This document shows, piece by piece, positions 8,299 through 16,445 of a stretch of DNA of 64,000 bases; position 1 is the stretch's first letter, and the number at the start of each line of letters is the position of its first letter. Position numbers and translations under genes: made by a program. Where the stretch lies: the NCBI GenBank assembly GCA_963795415.1, contig CAWCHQ010000001.1:1240001-1304000 (forward strand), in the 5' to 3' direction. Under the pieces are notes generated by a model. That model made no database searches, was not told the DNA's origin, and saw nothing but the letters and a program-made list of their open reading frames with translations. This DNA is from CAVSUZ01 sp963795415 (GTDB taxonomy: Bacteria > Pseudomonadota > Alphaproteobacteria > Acetobacterales > Acetobacteraceae).

Positions 8299-8985
8299 AT
8301 GCCACCCGAGGGCCATGCGGTCGTCACCGGCGCCAGTTCCGGCATCGGCGCGGCGGTGGTTGCGCGCCTGCTCCACGACGGCTGGCGCGTTACCGGGCTG
8401 AGCCGAACGGCGCCCCCCATCGCCACGCCGGGATTCGAGCACCGCGCGCTCGATCTGCTCGATGCGGATGCGGGCGCGATCCGTGCCGCGGTCGCCAACA
8501 TCGAGGCGGCGGCGCTTGTTCACGCGGCGGGCACGCTGAGAGTCGGCGAACTGGGCGAACTCGACCCAGCCGCGGGCGCGGCGATGTGGCGCCTGCATGT
8601 CGATGCCGCGGTCGCGCTTGCTGATGCGCTCGCGCCGCGGATGCGCGCCGGCGGACGCATCGTGCTGATCGGCAGCCGTACCGCTGCCGGGTCCGCCGGG
8701 CGCAGCCAGTACGCGGCAAGCAAGGCGGCGCTGGTCGGGCTCGCTCGCTCCTGGGCGATCGAGTTGGCGCCGCGCGGGGTGACGGTCAATGTCATTGCGC
8801 CGGGTGCGACCGAAACGCCGATGCTGCGCGATCCGACGCGCGCGGGCGTCGCGCCGCGCCTGCCGCCTTCGGGCCGCTTCGTGCAGCCCGAGGAGGTTGC
8901 CGCCCTCACCGCTTTTCTGCTTTCGGATGCGGCGTGCTCGATCACTGGCCAGCAGATCGTCGTCTGCGGCGGGGCGTCGCTATAG
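8299..8985 (+). CDS. Short-chain dehydrogenase/reductase
   Basis: A 228-residue classical SDR: NAD(P)-binding GASSGIG at residues 11-17, a HAAG motif (75-78) in place of NNAG, catalytic Ser126, Tyr138 and Lys142 (YxxxK), and PGATETPM in the cofactor loop. It starts 10 bp after the sialidase-fold gene and is 24 bp before tarD, so it belongs to the same transcription unit. It probably oxidises or reduces a hydroxyl of the imported acid sugar or an intermediate; the substrate is unknown. Confidence 0.9.
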   Translation: MPPEGHAVVTGASSGIGAAVVARLLHDGWRVTGLSRTAPPIATPGFEHRALDLLDADAGAIRAAVANIEAAALVHAAGTLRVGELGELDPAAGAAMWRLHVDAAVALADALAPRMRAGGRIVLIGSRTAAGSAGRSQYAASKAALVGLARSWAIELAPRGVTVNVIAPGATETPMLRDPTRAGVAPRLPPSGRFVQPEEVAALTAFLLSDAACSITGQQIVVCGGASL

Positions 8986-9009
8986 GTTCAGGCAACGAGG
9001 AGACCCGTC

Positions 9010-10179
9010 ATGTCCGTCCGCATCACCGACATTCGCGAGATCACCCAGCTGATCGCCTCGCCGATCCGCAACGCCTATATCGATTTCAGCAAGATGACGA
9101 CGAGCCTTGTGGCCGTGGTCACGGATGTCGTGCGGGATGGACGCCGCGTCGTTGGGTATGGTTTTAATTCCAACGGACGCTATGGCCAGGGGGGACTCAT
9201 ACGCGAGCGGTTCGCGCCCCGCATCATGGAAGCGCCGCCCGCTACCCTGCTCAACGAGACCGGCGAGAACCTCGATCCCGATCGCGTCTGGTCGGCGATG
9301 ATGGCAAACGAAAAGCCCGGCGGCCACGGTGAGCGTTCGGTTGCAGTCGGTACCATCGACATGGCGGTATGGGATGCAGTTGCGAAGATCGCGGGCAAGC
9401 CGCTGTTTCGCCTGCTTGCCGAGCGGCACGGCGTGGCCGCCGATCCCCGCGTTTTCGTTTACGCAGCCGGTGGTTATTACTACCCCGGCAAAGAGATCGA
9501 GGGATTGCGCACCGAAATGCGCAGCTATCTCGACCGCGGCTACTCCGTCGTTAAAATGAAGATCGGCGGGGCTCCGATCCAGGAGGATCGAAAGCGCATC
9601 GAGGCGGTGCTGACAGAGATCGGCGGCCAGGCCAAGCTTGCAGTGGATGCTAACGGGCGCTTCGACCTGGAGACGGCGATCGCGTACGCGAAAATGCTGC
9701 GCGATTACCCCCTGTTCTGGTATGAGGAAGCAGGGGATCCGCTCGACTACGCGTTACAGGCGACGCTGGCGCAATTTTATCCCGGGCCGATGGCGACCGG
9801 CGAAAATCTGTTCAGCCATCAGGATGCGCGCAACCTGCTGCGCTACGGGGGGATGCGGCCGGACCGCGATTGGCTGCAGTTCGATTGCGCGCTGTCCTAT
9901 GGACTTTGCGAATATCAGCGCACGCTCGCTGTGCTGAATGCGGCGGGATGGAGCCCGCGCCGCTGCATTCCCCATGGTGGGCATCAGATGTCGCTCAACA
10001 TTGCCGCCGGTTTGGGGCTTGGGGGCAACGAGAGCTACCCCGACCTGTTCCAGCCCTATGGCGGTTTCCCCGACGGGGTGCGTGTGGAGAACGGTTACAT
10101 CGCCATGCCTGACCTGCCGGGCATCGGCTTCGAGGGCAAATCTGATCTTATCCGGGTGATGCGCGACCTCGCCGAATAA
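9010..10179 (+). CDS. tarD: D-tartrate dehydratase (enolase superfamily)
   Basis: 389 residues, closely matching the known Bradyrhizobium japonicum D-tartrate dehydratase from recall of that family. The active-site residues fall at the same positions: Lys182 and Lys184 (KMK), metal ligands Asp213 (VDANG), Glu239 (WYEE) and Glu265 (GENLF), and general base His322 (PHGGHQM). The enzyme dehydrates D-tartrate to oxaloacetate. It has a good ribosome-binding site (AGGAGA about 8 bp before ATG). It is the last gene of the IclR-led cluster and gives the best substrate clue: four-carbon aldaric or aldonic acids. Confidence 0.93.
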   Translation: MSVRITDIREITQLIASPIRNAYIDFSKMTTSLVAVVTDVVRDGRRVVGYGFNSNGRYGQGGLIRERFAPRIMEAPPATLLNETGENLDPDRVWSAMMANEKPGGHGERSVAVGTIDMAVWDAVAKIAGKPLFRLLAERHGVAADPRVFVYAAGGYYYPGKEIEGLRTEMRSYLDRGYSVVKMKIGGAPIQEDRKRIEAVLTEIGGQAKLAVDANGRFDLETAIAYAKMLRDYPLFWYEEAGDPLDYALQATLAQFYPGPMATGENLFSHQDARNLLRYGGMRPDRDWLQFDCALSYGLCEYQRTLAVLNAAGWSPRRCIPHGGHQMSLNIAAGLGLGGNESYPDLFQPYGGFPDGVRVENGYIAMPDLPGIGFEGKSDLIRVMRDLAE

Positions 10180-10224
10180 GGTGCCGCAGGGCCTGCCCGA
10201 GGGGCCGGAGCATTTCCGATAGCA

Positions 10225-10848
10225 TCACCCGCTCCGAGGCACCGCATAATCCGCCGGATACGTCGCCTTGAATTCCTCCCGCGCCTCGCACCGAGCCGAA
10301 AGCGCCTCCAGCACCGGATAGCGCCCAGGCGCCAACAGCTCCGGATCAGCCATCCGGACATGACGGATCATGCAGGAAGTGGTGATTCGCGCCTGATCCA
10401 ACCCAGCATCCCGCGCCCAGGTTTCACCCGCAAGCACCCCGATTGCGCCCGCGGCCTGCGTTCGGCAGCGCTCGATCCACGCAGGCCAGCGGTACTCCGA
10501 AGGCCGGATCAGCCGCTCGTACGCCGCCGCCCCAGCCTTCTCGATAGCCCCCGTCGCCAGCGCAATCCGGTGCAGCGCGCGTCGCCGCTCCGCCCCCGCC
10601 GCCGGCACCAGCGCCCGCTCCGGCCCCACGGTCTGGTCCAGCCAGTCCAGGATCGCCGCCGAATCAATCAGCGTTTCGCCATCGCCAAGGACGAGCGACG
10701 GTATCCGCCCCAGCGGATTGACCCGGCGCATTTCGTCAAAATCCGCGAAAACCGAGCGCGTATCGTGCTCGTACGCAAAACCCAGCACCCGCAACGATAT
10801 CGCCACCCGCCGCACGAAAGGTGAATCGTATTGCCCGACCAACGTCAT
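10225..10848 (-). CDS. Glutathione S-transferase family protein
   Basis: A 207-residue cytosolic GST: N-terminal thioredoxin-like domain (MTLVGQYDSPFVRRV; the SPF motif holds the usual catalytic Ser position; RIPSLVLGDGETLIDSAAILDWL is the glutathione-binding cis-Pro and ESxAI-like part) and an all-helical C-terminal domain. ATG at 10848 is preferred over an upstream in-frame start because the family begins at the first beta strand. It converges with tarD and is the downstream-most gene of the tol-side minus strand run. Substrate unknown. Confidence 0.88.
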   Translation of the reverse strand: MTLVGQYDSPFVRRVAISLRVLGFAYEHDTRSVFADFDEMRRVNPLGRIPSLVLGDGETLIDSAAILDWLDQTVGPERALVPAAGAERRRALHRIALATGAIEKAGAAAYERLIRPSEYRWPAWIERCRTQAAGAIGVLAGETWARDAGLDQARITTSCMIRHVRMADPELLAPGRYPVLEALSARCEAREEFKATYPADYAVPRSG

Positions 10849-10927
10849 ATCGGCCCACCTCTCAGCCCCGCTACCCGCCGGAAATCTACTCCTATCCCGA
10901 ATCAAACAAAACGGGAAACCGGTTGCG

Positions 10928-11131
10928 TCAGTAACCGACCTGCTTCGCCAGATGCTCCCGCCACCGCAAAGACGACGCCGGCAAAACCCCCCGCCCCGTT
11001 TCGCTGTCCAAAATCTCCGGCTCGCTGTCCGGCTGCGCCAACACTACCTGCCGCACCTGCTCGATCGCCGCTTCCTGCGAGGGGAACACACCAATGCATT
11101 CCCCATTCACGCGCACCTCGAACGCCATCAC
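10928..11131 (-). CDS. Small conserved-type hypothetical protein
   Basis: 66-67 residues, starting at ATG 11128 (or GTG 11131), with GGAGGG a few bases upstream. The sequence (MAFEVRVNGECIGVF...) looks like a compact alpha/beta fold without signal peptide or membrane segment. It lies between tolB and the GST gene on the same strand, in the place where pal is often found, but it is not Pal. I do not recognise a characterised family. Confidence 0.6.
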   Translation of the reverse strand: MMAFEVRVNGECIGVFPSQEAAIEQVRQVVLAQPDSEPEILDSETGRGVLPASSLRWREHLAKQVGY

Positions 11132-11188
11132 ACCCTCCGCCCCATTCCGCGAACCAACGCCCCGGAGTGACCTCAGGTTGCGCCCCCC

Positions 11189-12622
11189 TCAGCCGCCCAA
11201 AGGCGACCAGGCCGGGTCCGAGGCATTCGTCGCCGTAAGGATATTCCGCTGGTTGAACCCGGTGATATCCGTCGAGGCCAGGTGCGAGGAGAACCCCTCC
11301 CCCCGGCTTCCCGTCGCCCTGGTCGTGCCGAAATACATGATCACCCGCCCGTTCGGCGCAAAAGTCGGGCCTTCCACGTCCCAGCCTTCGGCCAGAATGC
11401 GCTCCCCGCTCCCATCCGGGTGCATCACCCCGATCGAGAACGCGCCCTCATCCCCGCCATACCGGGTGAAAGCGATCAGATCGCCCCGCGGCGACCACAC
11501 CGGAGTCCCATACCGCCCATGGCCGAAGCTGATGCGCCTCGCGCCGCCGCCCCCAGCCCCCATGATATAAAGTTGCGGATCACCGCCCCGATCCGAATTA
11601 AATACAATCTGCGACCCATCCGGGCTGTAACACGGGCTCACATCGATCGAATCCGAATTAGTAAGCTGCGCCGTTGCCCTGCTCGCCACGTTCACCGTCA
11701 CGATCGACGATCCCTGCCCGTGCGCCAGGGCCATGATCACGCTGCCCCCGTCCGGTGAGAACCGCGGCGCAAACGTCATCCCCTGGAAGTCGCCCAGCAC
11801 GCTCTGCCGCCCCGATCCCAGATCGAACAGGTACACCCGCGGCCGGTTGTTTGCGTAGCTCATGAAGCAGATCTGGTCGTTTTTCGGCGAAAACCGCGGC
11901 GTCAGCACCGACCACGACCCATCCGTCAGGATCCGGTTATTCGCCCCGTCCTGGTCCATGATCGCCAGCCGCCGCGTCTCCCGCCCCCGCGGCCCGGTCA
12001 GCGAGACATACACGATCCGCGTATCGAAATACCCCTTCTCGCCCAAAAGCCGCTCATAGATCGAATCGGCGATGATGTGCGCGATCCGCCGCCAATTGCT
12101 CGCCGTCGTCGTATAGGCCGTGCCCTGCAACTGGGTCTGCGGCAGCACGTCCCACAGCCGGAACTCCACCCGCGTATTCCCGCCGCCGGAGACCCGCCCG
12201 GTCACCAACGCCTGCGCGCCGATCGCCCCGTAGCTCGGGAAATTCGGCACGTCGCTCGCCGGGCCGCCCTGCGTAAACGCCGCCTGGCTGATCACCCGGA
12301 ACAGGCCGGAGCTGGCCAGGTCATTGCTGATCACCTGCACCATCTGCGCCCCGAGCTGCTCGCTCTCCGGATCGGCCCCGGCGAAATTAGGTATGGCGAT
12401 CGGTATCGGCGCCGCCCGCGCCCGGTTCACGTCGATCACCGCGCTCTGCCCGCCGGCCGCGGGGGCAGCAGCCGCTCGCGCCGATTCCGGCAGCGGCAAA
12501 CTCAAAAGCCCCGCCGCCCCCGCCAGCAGCGAACGCCGCCCTATTTCCCCCCACCCGTCATTCCCGCGAAAGTGGGAATCCAGGCGTTTCGTGAAGTCAG
12601 TTCCCCGATTGCTATCACTCAT
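11189..12622 (-). CDS. tolB: TolB, periplasmic propeller of the Tol-Pal system
   Basis: A 477-residue TolB: N-terminal alpha/beta TolB_N domain (IPNFAG onward, about residues 75-200) and a six-bladed WD40-like propeller with repeated FSP(D/N)G blade motifs (RFSPDGGSV, CYSPDGSQI, VWSPRGDLI, TFAPNGRVI). The signal sequence contains twin arginines (GRRSLLAGAAGLLSL, about residues 28-42), suggesting Tat-type export. Unusually, about 23 residues precede it, made by a palindromic repeat (see 12560-12579); no alternative start exists between them and the signal core. It starts 18 bp after tolA. No pal gene follows within the window. Confidence 0.93.
   Translation of the reverse strand: MSDSNRGTDFTKRLDSHFRGNDGWGEIGRRSLLAGAAGLLSLPLPESARAAAAPAAGGQSAVIDVNRARAAPIPIAIPNFAGADPESEQLGAQMVQVISNDLASSGLFRVISQAAFTQGGPASDVPNFPSYGAIGAQALVTGRVSGGGNTRVEFRLWDVLPQTQLQGTAYTTTASNWRRIAHIIADSIYERLLGEKGYFDTRIVYVSLTGPRGRETRRLAIMDQDGANNRILTDGSWSVLTPRFSPKNDQICFMSYANNRPRVYLFDLGSGRQSVLGDFQGMTFAPRFSPDGGSVIMALAHGQGSSIVTVNVASRATAQLTNSDSIDVSPCYSPDGSQIVFNSDRGGDPQLYIMGAGGGGARRISFGHGRYGTPVWSPRGDLIAFTRYGGDEGAFSIGVMHPDGSGERILAEGWDVEGPTFAPNGRVIMYFGTTRATGSRGEGFSSHLASTDITGFNQRNILTATNASDPAWSPLGG
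12560..12579. repeat. Palindromic interspersed repeat inside the tolB 5' coding region
   Basis: ATTCCCGC-GAAA-GTGGGAAT forms an 8-bp stem (one G-U) with a GAAA loop. It belongs to the common bacterial CGTCATTCCCGCGAAAGTGGGAATCCAG type of intergenic repeat. Here it is translated as the SHFRGND stretch near the TolB N-terminus. Confidence 0.75.
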
Positions 12623-12640
12623 GCGTCTCTCTTTCCCCCC

Positions 12641-13645
12641 TCATGGGCTGAACCGGAACGTAAGCACGTTGATCTTCCCCAGCATCGCCTTCGGCAGCGG
12701 CAGGGAAGCGCAGGCCGGATCCATAACCGCCCGCACCGCCCGCTCGGCAAACGCCCGAAACCGCGGGTCACCCAACCTCCCCTGGTCGGCCGCCGCCACC
12801 AGCGCCTGCCGCACCACACCGGACTGGTCGGTCGTGACCGTCAGCAGGGCCTGCATCTTGTCCAGATCCAGTGCTCCGGGATCCGACGTCCAGCACGGCC
12901 GCACATGGTCCCCGATCGCCCCCCGCTGCGCGGCCGTCAGTGCCGAGGTGTCGTTCCCTGTCAGGCTGCCGCCACCGTTGGGCGCTCCGCCCTGCGCCGG
13001 GTTGTACCGCGCCACCGGGGGCGCCTTCTGGTGTTCCAGCGCCCGCAGCTTCTCCAGCGTGTTGTCCAGTGCATCGCTCTGCGGCGCCGGGTTCTTCGTT
13101 GGGTTCGGCTGTGACGTTGCACTCGGCAGCGGCGGCGGAGGCACTGGCACCGGCGGTATCGGCAAGGGCGGCGACTGCGGTGCCTGCGCCTGGGTCGGCT
13201 GCGGCGGCGCTGGAACCGGGGGTGGCGGTACGGGCAATGTTGGCGCCGGCTCCGGCGAGGGCTGAGGAGGCGGCGTCGGCACAGGTGGCGTCGGCAGCGG
13301 CACGGCCGGCGCCGGGGAAGGCGGTGGAGGCGGCGGTGGCGGAGGCGGCGGGGGCGCCGCCTCATTTGGCTGCGGCTTCGGCGGCTCCACCGCCGGCGGG
13401 GCAGGCGTCGGCGCAGGCGTGTTCGCGGGCGCAGGCACCGCCGCCGGCGCCTGCGCCTTCATGGAGCTCTGCGCCTGGCCCTGGAACACCATCGCCACCG
13501 ACTCCTCCGGCGGAGGCTCCACAGGCCGCCAAAACGGCAGCCCGATCAGCAGCAGCACAATCAGGACGACGTGCAGGCCGGCGGAAATAGCCGCTCCGCG
13601 CCGCAGGTCCTGATCGATCCCCGACTGCGTCAGCCAGTCCTGCAT
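12641..13645 (-). CDS. tolA: TolA-like envelope protein with long Pro-rich linker
   Basis: 334 residues. One N-terminal transmembrane helix (about 20-42, AAISAGLHVVLIVLLLIGLPFW) anchors it in the inner membrane. A long proline/alanine-rich periplasmic stretch (about 65-190, including poly-Pro runs) replaces the Ala/Lys-rich helix of enteric TolA. The C-terminal domain (about 225-334) is TonB/TolA-like and ends in a beta strand, FRFSP. The Cys pair (RPCWTSD and DPACASL) is typical of TolA domain III. It lies between tolR (adjacent, no gap) and tolB, completing a tolQ-R-A-B operon. Confidence 0.88.
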   Translation of the reverse strand: MQDWLTQSGIDQDLRRGAAISAGLHVVLIVLLLIGLPFWRPVEPPPEESVAMVFQGQAQSSMKAQAPAAVPAPANTPAPTPAPPAVEPPKPQPNEAAPPPPPPPPPPPPSPAPAVPLPTPPVPTPPPQPSPEPAPTLPVPPPPVPAPPQPTQAQAPQSPPLPIPPVPVPPPPLPSATSQPNPTKNPAPQSDALDNTLEKLRALEHQKAPPVARYNPAQGGAPNGGGSLTGNDTSALTAAQRGAIGDHVRPCWTSDPGALDLDKMQALLTVTTDQSGVVRQALVAAADQGRLGDPRFRAFAERAVRAVMDPACASLPLPKAMLGKINVLTFRFSP

Positions 13646-14143
13646 TCAGCCGGCCTTAGGGGTCCCTGGACTTGCCCGAGACGACGAGGGTCGGTTCTCA
13701 GCAGGCGCCGGCGGCGGCCCAGACGGCGGCTGCGCCAGCAGCGCCACCTTCGTGAACCCGCCCTGAGTGATTGTCCCCATCACCTGCATCACCAGACCGT
13801 AGGAGATGTCCTTGTCACCACGGACGAAAATCCGCCGCTCGTTGTCGTTCTGGGCAACGGCCTGCAGCCTGGCGACCAGCTCCGGCAGCTGCACCTCCTC
13901 ATTTTGCAGAAAGATCTTGCCCTCCGCGTTGATTGACACGGTCAGCGGCTGGCTGTCGGTGTTCAGCGGCTTGGCATCGGTTTTCGGCAGATCGACCGAC
14001 ACGCCGGAGGTCATCAGCGGCGCCGTGACCATGAAAATGATCAGCAGCACAAGCATCACATCAACGAGTGGGGTGACATTAATCTCCGACAGCGGCTTGT
14101 AGCGCCCGCGGACCTTGCCGCCATTCAGCAATCCCCCGGCCAT
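13646..14143 (-). CDS. tolR: TolR (ExbD/TolR family) proton-channel subunit
   Basis: 165 residues with the single N-terminal transmembrane helix carrying the essential Asp (INVTPLVDVMLVLLIIFMV, about 20-40) and a periplasmic ExbD-type domain (ending near FTKVALLAQP). The last 25 residues are Pro/Ser-rich and extend past the usual family end. It forms the proton-driven motor with TolQ, 3 bp upstream, and energises TolA, encoded immediately downstream. The start matches the normal MAGG-type alphaproteobacterial N-terminus. Confidence 0.93.
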   Translation of the reverse strand: MAGGLLNGGKVRGRYKPLSEINVTPLVDVMLVLLIIFMVTAPLMTSGVSVDLPKTDAKPLNTDSQPLTVSINAEGKIFLQNEEVQLPELVARLQAVAQNDNERRIFVRGDKDISYGLVMQVMGTITQGGFTKVALLAQPPSGPPPAPAENRPSSSRASPGTPKAG

Positions 14144-14146
14144 GGC

Positions 14147-14872
14147 TCAGGCCTTCTCTTCGCTCTGCCGCGACAGAATGGCGCTGAACTCCGCCCCGAA
14201 CCCTTCCAGGCGCGCCGCAAACCGCGCCAGATCGGTGCTGATCTTGTTGTACGCCAGCACCGCCGGAATCGCCGCCACCAGGCCGATTGCCGTGGCGAAC
14301 AACGCCTCGGCAATGCCGGGTGCAACCACCGCAAGATTGGTGTTGTGCATCGACGCGATGGCCGAGAAGCTGTGCATGATGCCCCACACCGTGCCGAACA
14401 GGCCGATGAACGGCGCCGTGGCGCCCACCGAGGCCAGGAACACCATCCAGCGCTCCAGCCGGTCCATCTCTCGCTGCACGGTCACGCTGATCGCCCGGTC
14501 GATGCGTTCGCGAACGCTGGTGTGGCTGATATCGGCGCCGGCGACCCGCACTGTGCGCCGCCATTCGGCCATCGCCGCCGCGAACACCGACGACATCGGA
14601 TTGCCCGGCCGCGTTCCCTCCTGTTCGTAGAGATCCTCCAGGCTGCCGCCGGACCAGAACTGGTCCTCGAACTTGTCGGCATCCTTGTTGACCTTCCGCA
14701 GCGCCGACCATTTCTCGAACACGACCGCCCATACCCAGATGCTGGCGACCAGCAGCCCGATAATCACTGCTTTCACCAGAATATCGGCCTGCATGAACAG
14801 GCCCCAGAGCGACAGGTCGGCTCCCGCCGCCGCCAGATTCGCCGCATCAACCGCCCGATCCACTCTATCCAA
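14147..14872 (-). CDS. tolQ: TolQ (MotA/TolQ/ExbB family) proton-channel subunit
   Basis: 241 residues with three membrane helices: about 28-48 (VKAVIIGLLVASIWVWAVVF), 135-160 (ASVGATAPFIGLFGTVWGIMHSF) and 175-200. The GLFGTVWGIM motif and the conserved cytoplasmic loop are diagnostic. It makes up the stator with TolR, supporting outer-membrane constriction at division. It is the first tol gene of the run and starts 3 bp after the ybgC stop, so ybgC-tolQRAB is one transcription unit. Confidence 0.94.
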   Translation of the reverse strand: MDRVDRAVDAANLAAAGADLSLWGLFMQADILVKAVIIGLLVASIWVWAVVFEKWSALRKVNKDADKFEDQFWSGGSLEDLYEQEGTRPGNPMSSVFAAAMAEWRRTVRVAGADISHTSVRERIDRAISVTVQREMDRLERWMVFLASVGATAPFIGLFGTVWGIMHSFSAIASMHNTNLAVVAPGIAEALFATAIGLVAAIPAVLAYNKISTDLARFAARLEGFGAEFSAILSRQSEEKA

Positions 14873-14875
14873 CTC

Positions 14876-15298
14876 CTAATCCGCGGGCGGCCCGGCCGCC
14901 TGCATGGCATTGAAAGCATCCCGCCAGCGTTGCGGGATTCGCGCCGGCCACGTACCACCTGGCGGTACGCAGGCAAGTTCCACCTCGATCACCGCGCAGG
15001 ACCCGTTCGGGCCTCGCACGTCCTGATGCAGCACCACCGAGCCGGCCCGCATCGCCCCGACCCGAGTCACCACTTCCAGCGAATCGTCGAGCAGGGCGGG
15101 ACGGAGATAGTCCACTTTGACACGGCGCACCACGAACATGAGGTTACAGTCGCGCAGCATTTCCGCATGCGGGACGCCCATCTGCCGCAGGGCTTCGGTG
15201 CGGGCCCGCTCGGCGAAGCGCAGGTAATTGGCGTGATAGACGATGCCGCCCGCATCGGTGTCCTCGTAATAGACGCGGAGGACGTAGCGGTGGCTCAC
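14876..15298 (-). CDS. ybgC: YbgC-type acyl-CoA thioesterase of the tol operon
   Basis: A 140-residue hot-dog thioesterase: the N-terminal VYYEDTDAGGIVYHANYL motif contains the catalytic Asp. The start is GTG at 15298, which overlaps the ruvB stop by 4 bp (GTGA), so translation is coupled to ruvB. YbgC hydrolyses short acyl-CoA or acyl-ACP thioesters and is a constant partner of tolQRAB. The length and both motifs are normal. Confidence 0.92.
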   Translation of the reverse strand: MSHRYVLRVYYEDTDAGGIVYHANYLRFAERARTEALRQMGVPHAEMLRDCNLMFVVRRVKVDYLRPALLDDSLEVVTRVGAMRAGSVVLHQDVRGPNGSCAVIEVELACVPPGGTWPARIPQRWRDAFNAMQAAGPPAD

Positions 15299-16374
15299 TC
15301 TGGTTCCCCCACCTCACCCCGGCCCTCTCCGCCCCCGGGGGCGGAGAGGGTGAAGAAGTCGGCCTGATCGGGCTGGCGCGGCGGAGGCAGGATGTTGAGA
15401 TGCCGCCAGCCGGGCTCGCCGAGCATGCGGCCGCGGCTGGTGCGCAGGACGAGGCCTTCCTGGATGAGGTAGGGCTCGACGACGTCTTCGATTGTGTCGC
15501 GGGCCTCGGCGAGGGCGGCGGCCAGGGTTTCGACGCCCACCGGCCCGCCGGCGTGGTGCTCGGCGATGCGGAGCAGATAGCGGCGGTCCATGGCGTCGAG
15601 GCCGCGGGAATCGACTTCGAGGCGGGTCAGGGCGGCGTCCGCGGTGGTTTTGTCGATGCGGGCCGTTTTAGCCACGGCGGCGAAGTCCCGGACGCGGCGG
15701 AGCAGGCGGCCGGCGATGCGGGGGGTTCCGCGGGAGCGGCGGGCGATCTCGGCCGCGCCGTCCCGGTTCAGGTCCATGTTCAGTTTTTCGGCGCCGCGGC
15801 GGACGATCAGTTCGAGTTCCTCGGGGGTGTAGAAGACCAGGCGGAGGGGGATGCCGAAGCGGTCGCGCAGTGGGGTCGCGAGCAGGCCGGCACGGGTCGT
15901 GGCGCCGATGAGGGTGAAGTGCGGCAGGTCGATGCGGACGGAGCGGGCCGAGGGGCCCTCGCCGATGATCAGGTCGAGCTGGAAGTCCTCCATGGCCGGG
16001 TAGAGCACTTCCTCGATGGCCGGCTGGAGGCGGTGGATTTCGTCGATGAACAACACGTCCCTGGGCTGGAGGTTGGTCAGGATGGCGGCGAGGTCTCCGG
16101 CACGCTGGATCACCGGGCCGGAGGTGGCGCGGAAGCCGACGCCGAGTTCTCGGGCGACGATCTGGGCCAGGGTGGTTTTGCCGAGGCCGGGGGGACCGTG
16201 AAGGAGGACGTGGTCGAGAGCTTCGTTGCGGGAACGGGCGGCCTCGATGAAGATGGCGAGGTTTTCGCGGCTGGCGCGCTGGCCGATGAATTCGGACAGG
16301 CGCTGGGGCCGGAGGGAGGCTTCGGCGGCGTCTTCTTCCGTGCGGATGGGGGTGAGGGGGGAGGTTTGGCTCAC
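15295..16374 (-). CDS. ruvB: RuvB, Holliday junction branch-migration ATPase
   Basis: 359 residues: Walker A GPPGLGKTTLA (about 60-70), Walker B FIDEIH, sensor TTRAG and a C-terminal winged helix (SRGLDAMDRRYL to RTSRGRMLG). The typical alphaproteobacterial N-terminus TPIRTEEDAAEASLRPQRL is present. The last 15-20 residues come from a GC palindrome (15323-15350) and are unlike usual RuvB tails. ruvB is normally next to ruvA; here ruvA lies 11.6 kb away behind an island, so ruvB must now be expressed separately from ruvCA. Confidence 0.95.
   Translation of the reverse strand: MSQTSPLTPIRTEEDAAEASLRPQRLSEFIGQRASRENLAIFIEAARSRNEALDHVLLHGPPGLGKTTLAQIVARELGVGFRATSGPVIQRAGDLAAILTNLQPRDVLFIDEIHRLQPAIEEVLYPAMEDFQLDLIIGEGPSARSVRIDLPHFTLIGATTRAGLLATPLRDRFGIPLRLVFYTPEELELIVRRGAEKLNMDLNRDGAAEIARRSRGTPRIAGRLLRRVRDFAAVAKTARIDKTTADAALTRLEVDSRGLDAMDRRYLLRIAEHHAGGPVGVETLAAALAEARDTIEDVVEPYLIQEGLVLRTSRGRMLGEPGWRHLNILPPPRQPDQADFFTLSAPGGGEGRGEVGEPE
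15323..15350. repeat. 28-bp perfect palindrome encoding the RuvB C-terminal tail
   Basis: Two 14-bp arms (CCCTCTCCGCCCCC and its exact complement) meet without a loop. The wider context (CCTCACCCCGGCCCTCTCC...GAGAGGGTG) is a common interspersed repeat in GC-rich proteobacteria. It is translated here as the APGGGEGRGEVG part of RuvB. Confidence 0.75.
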
Positions 16375-16445
16375 GGGTGGGGTTTGGTTGGCGGTGTCGG
16401 GGGATACTCCGAGGGAGGAGTTGAGGGCAAACGGACGCTGGGTTG

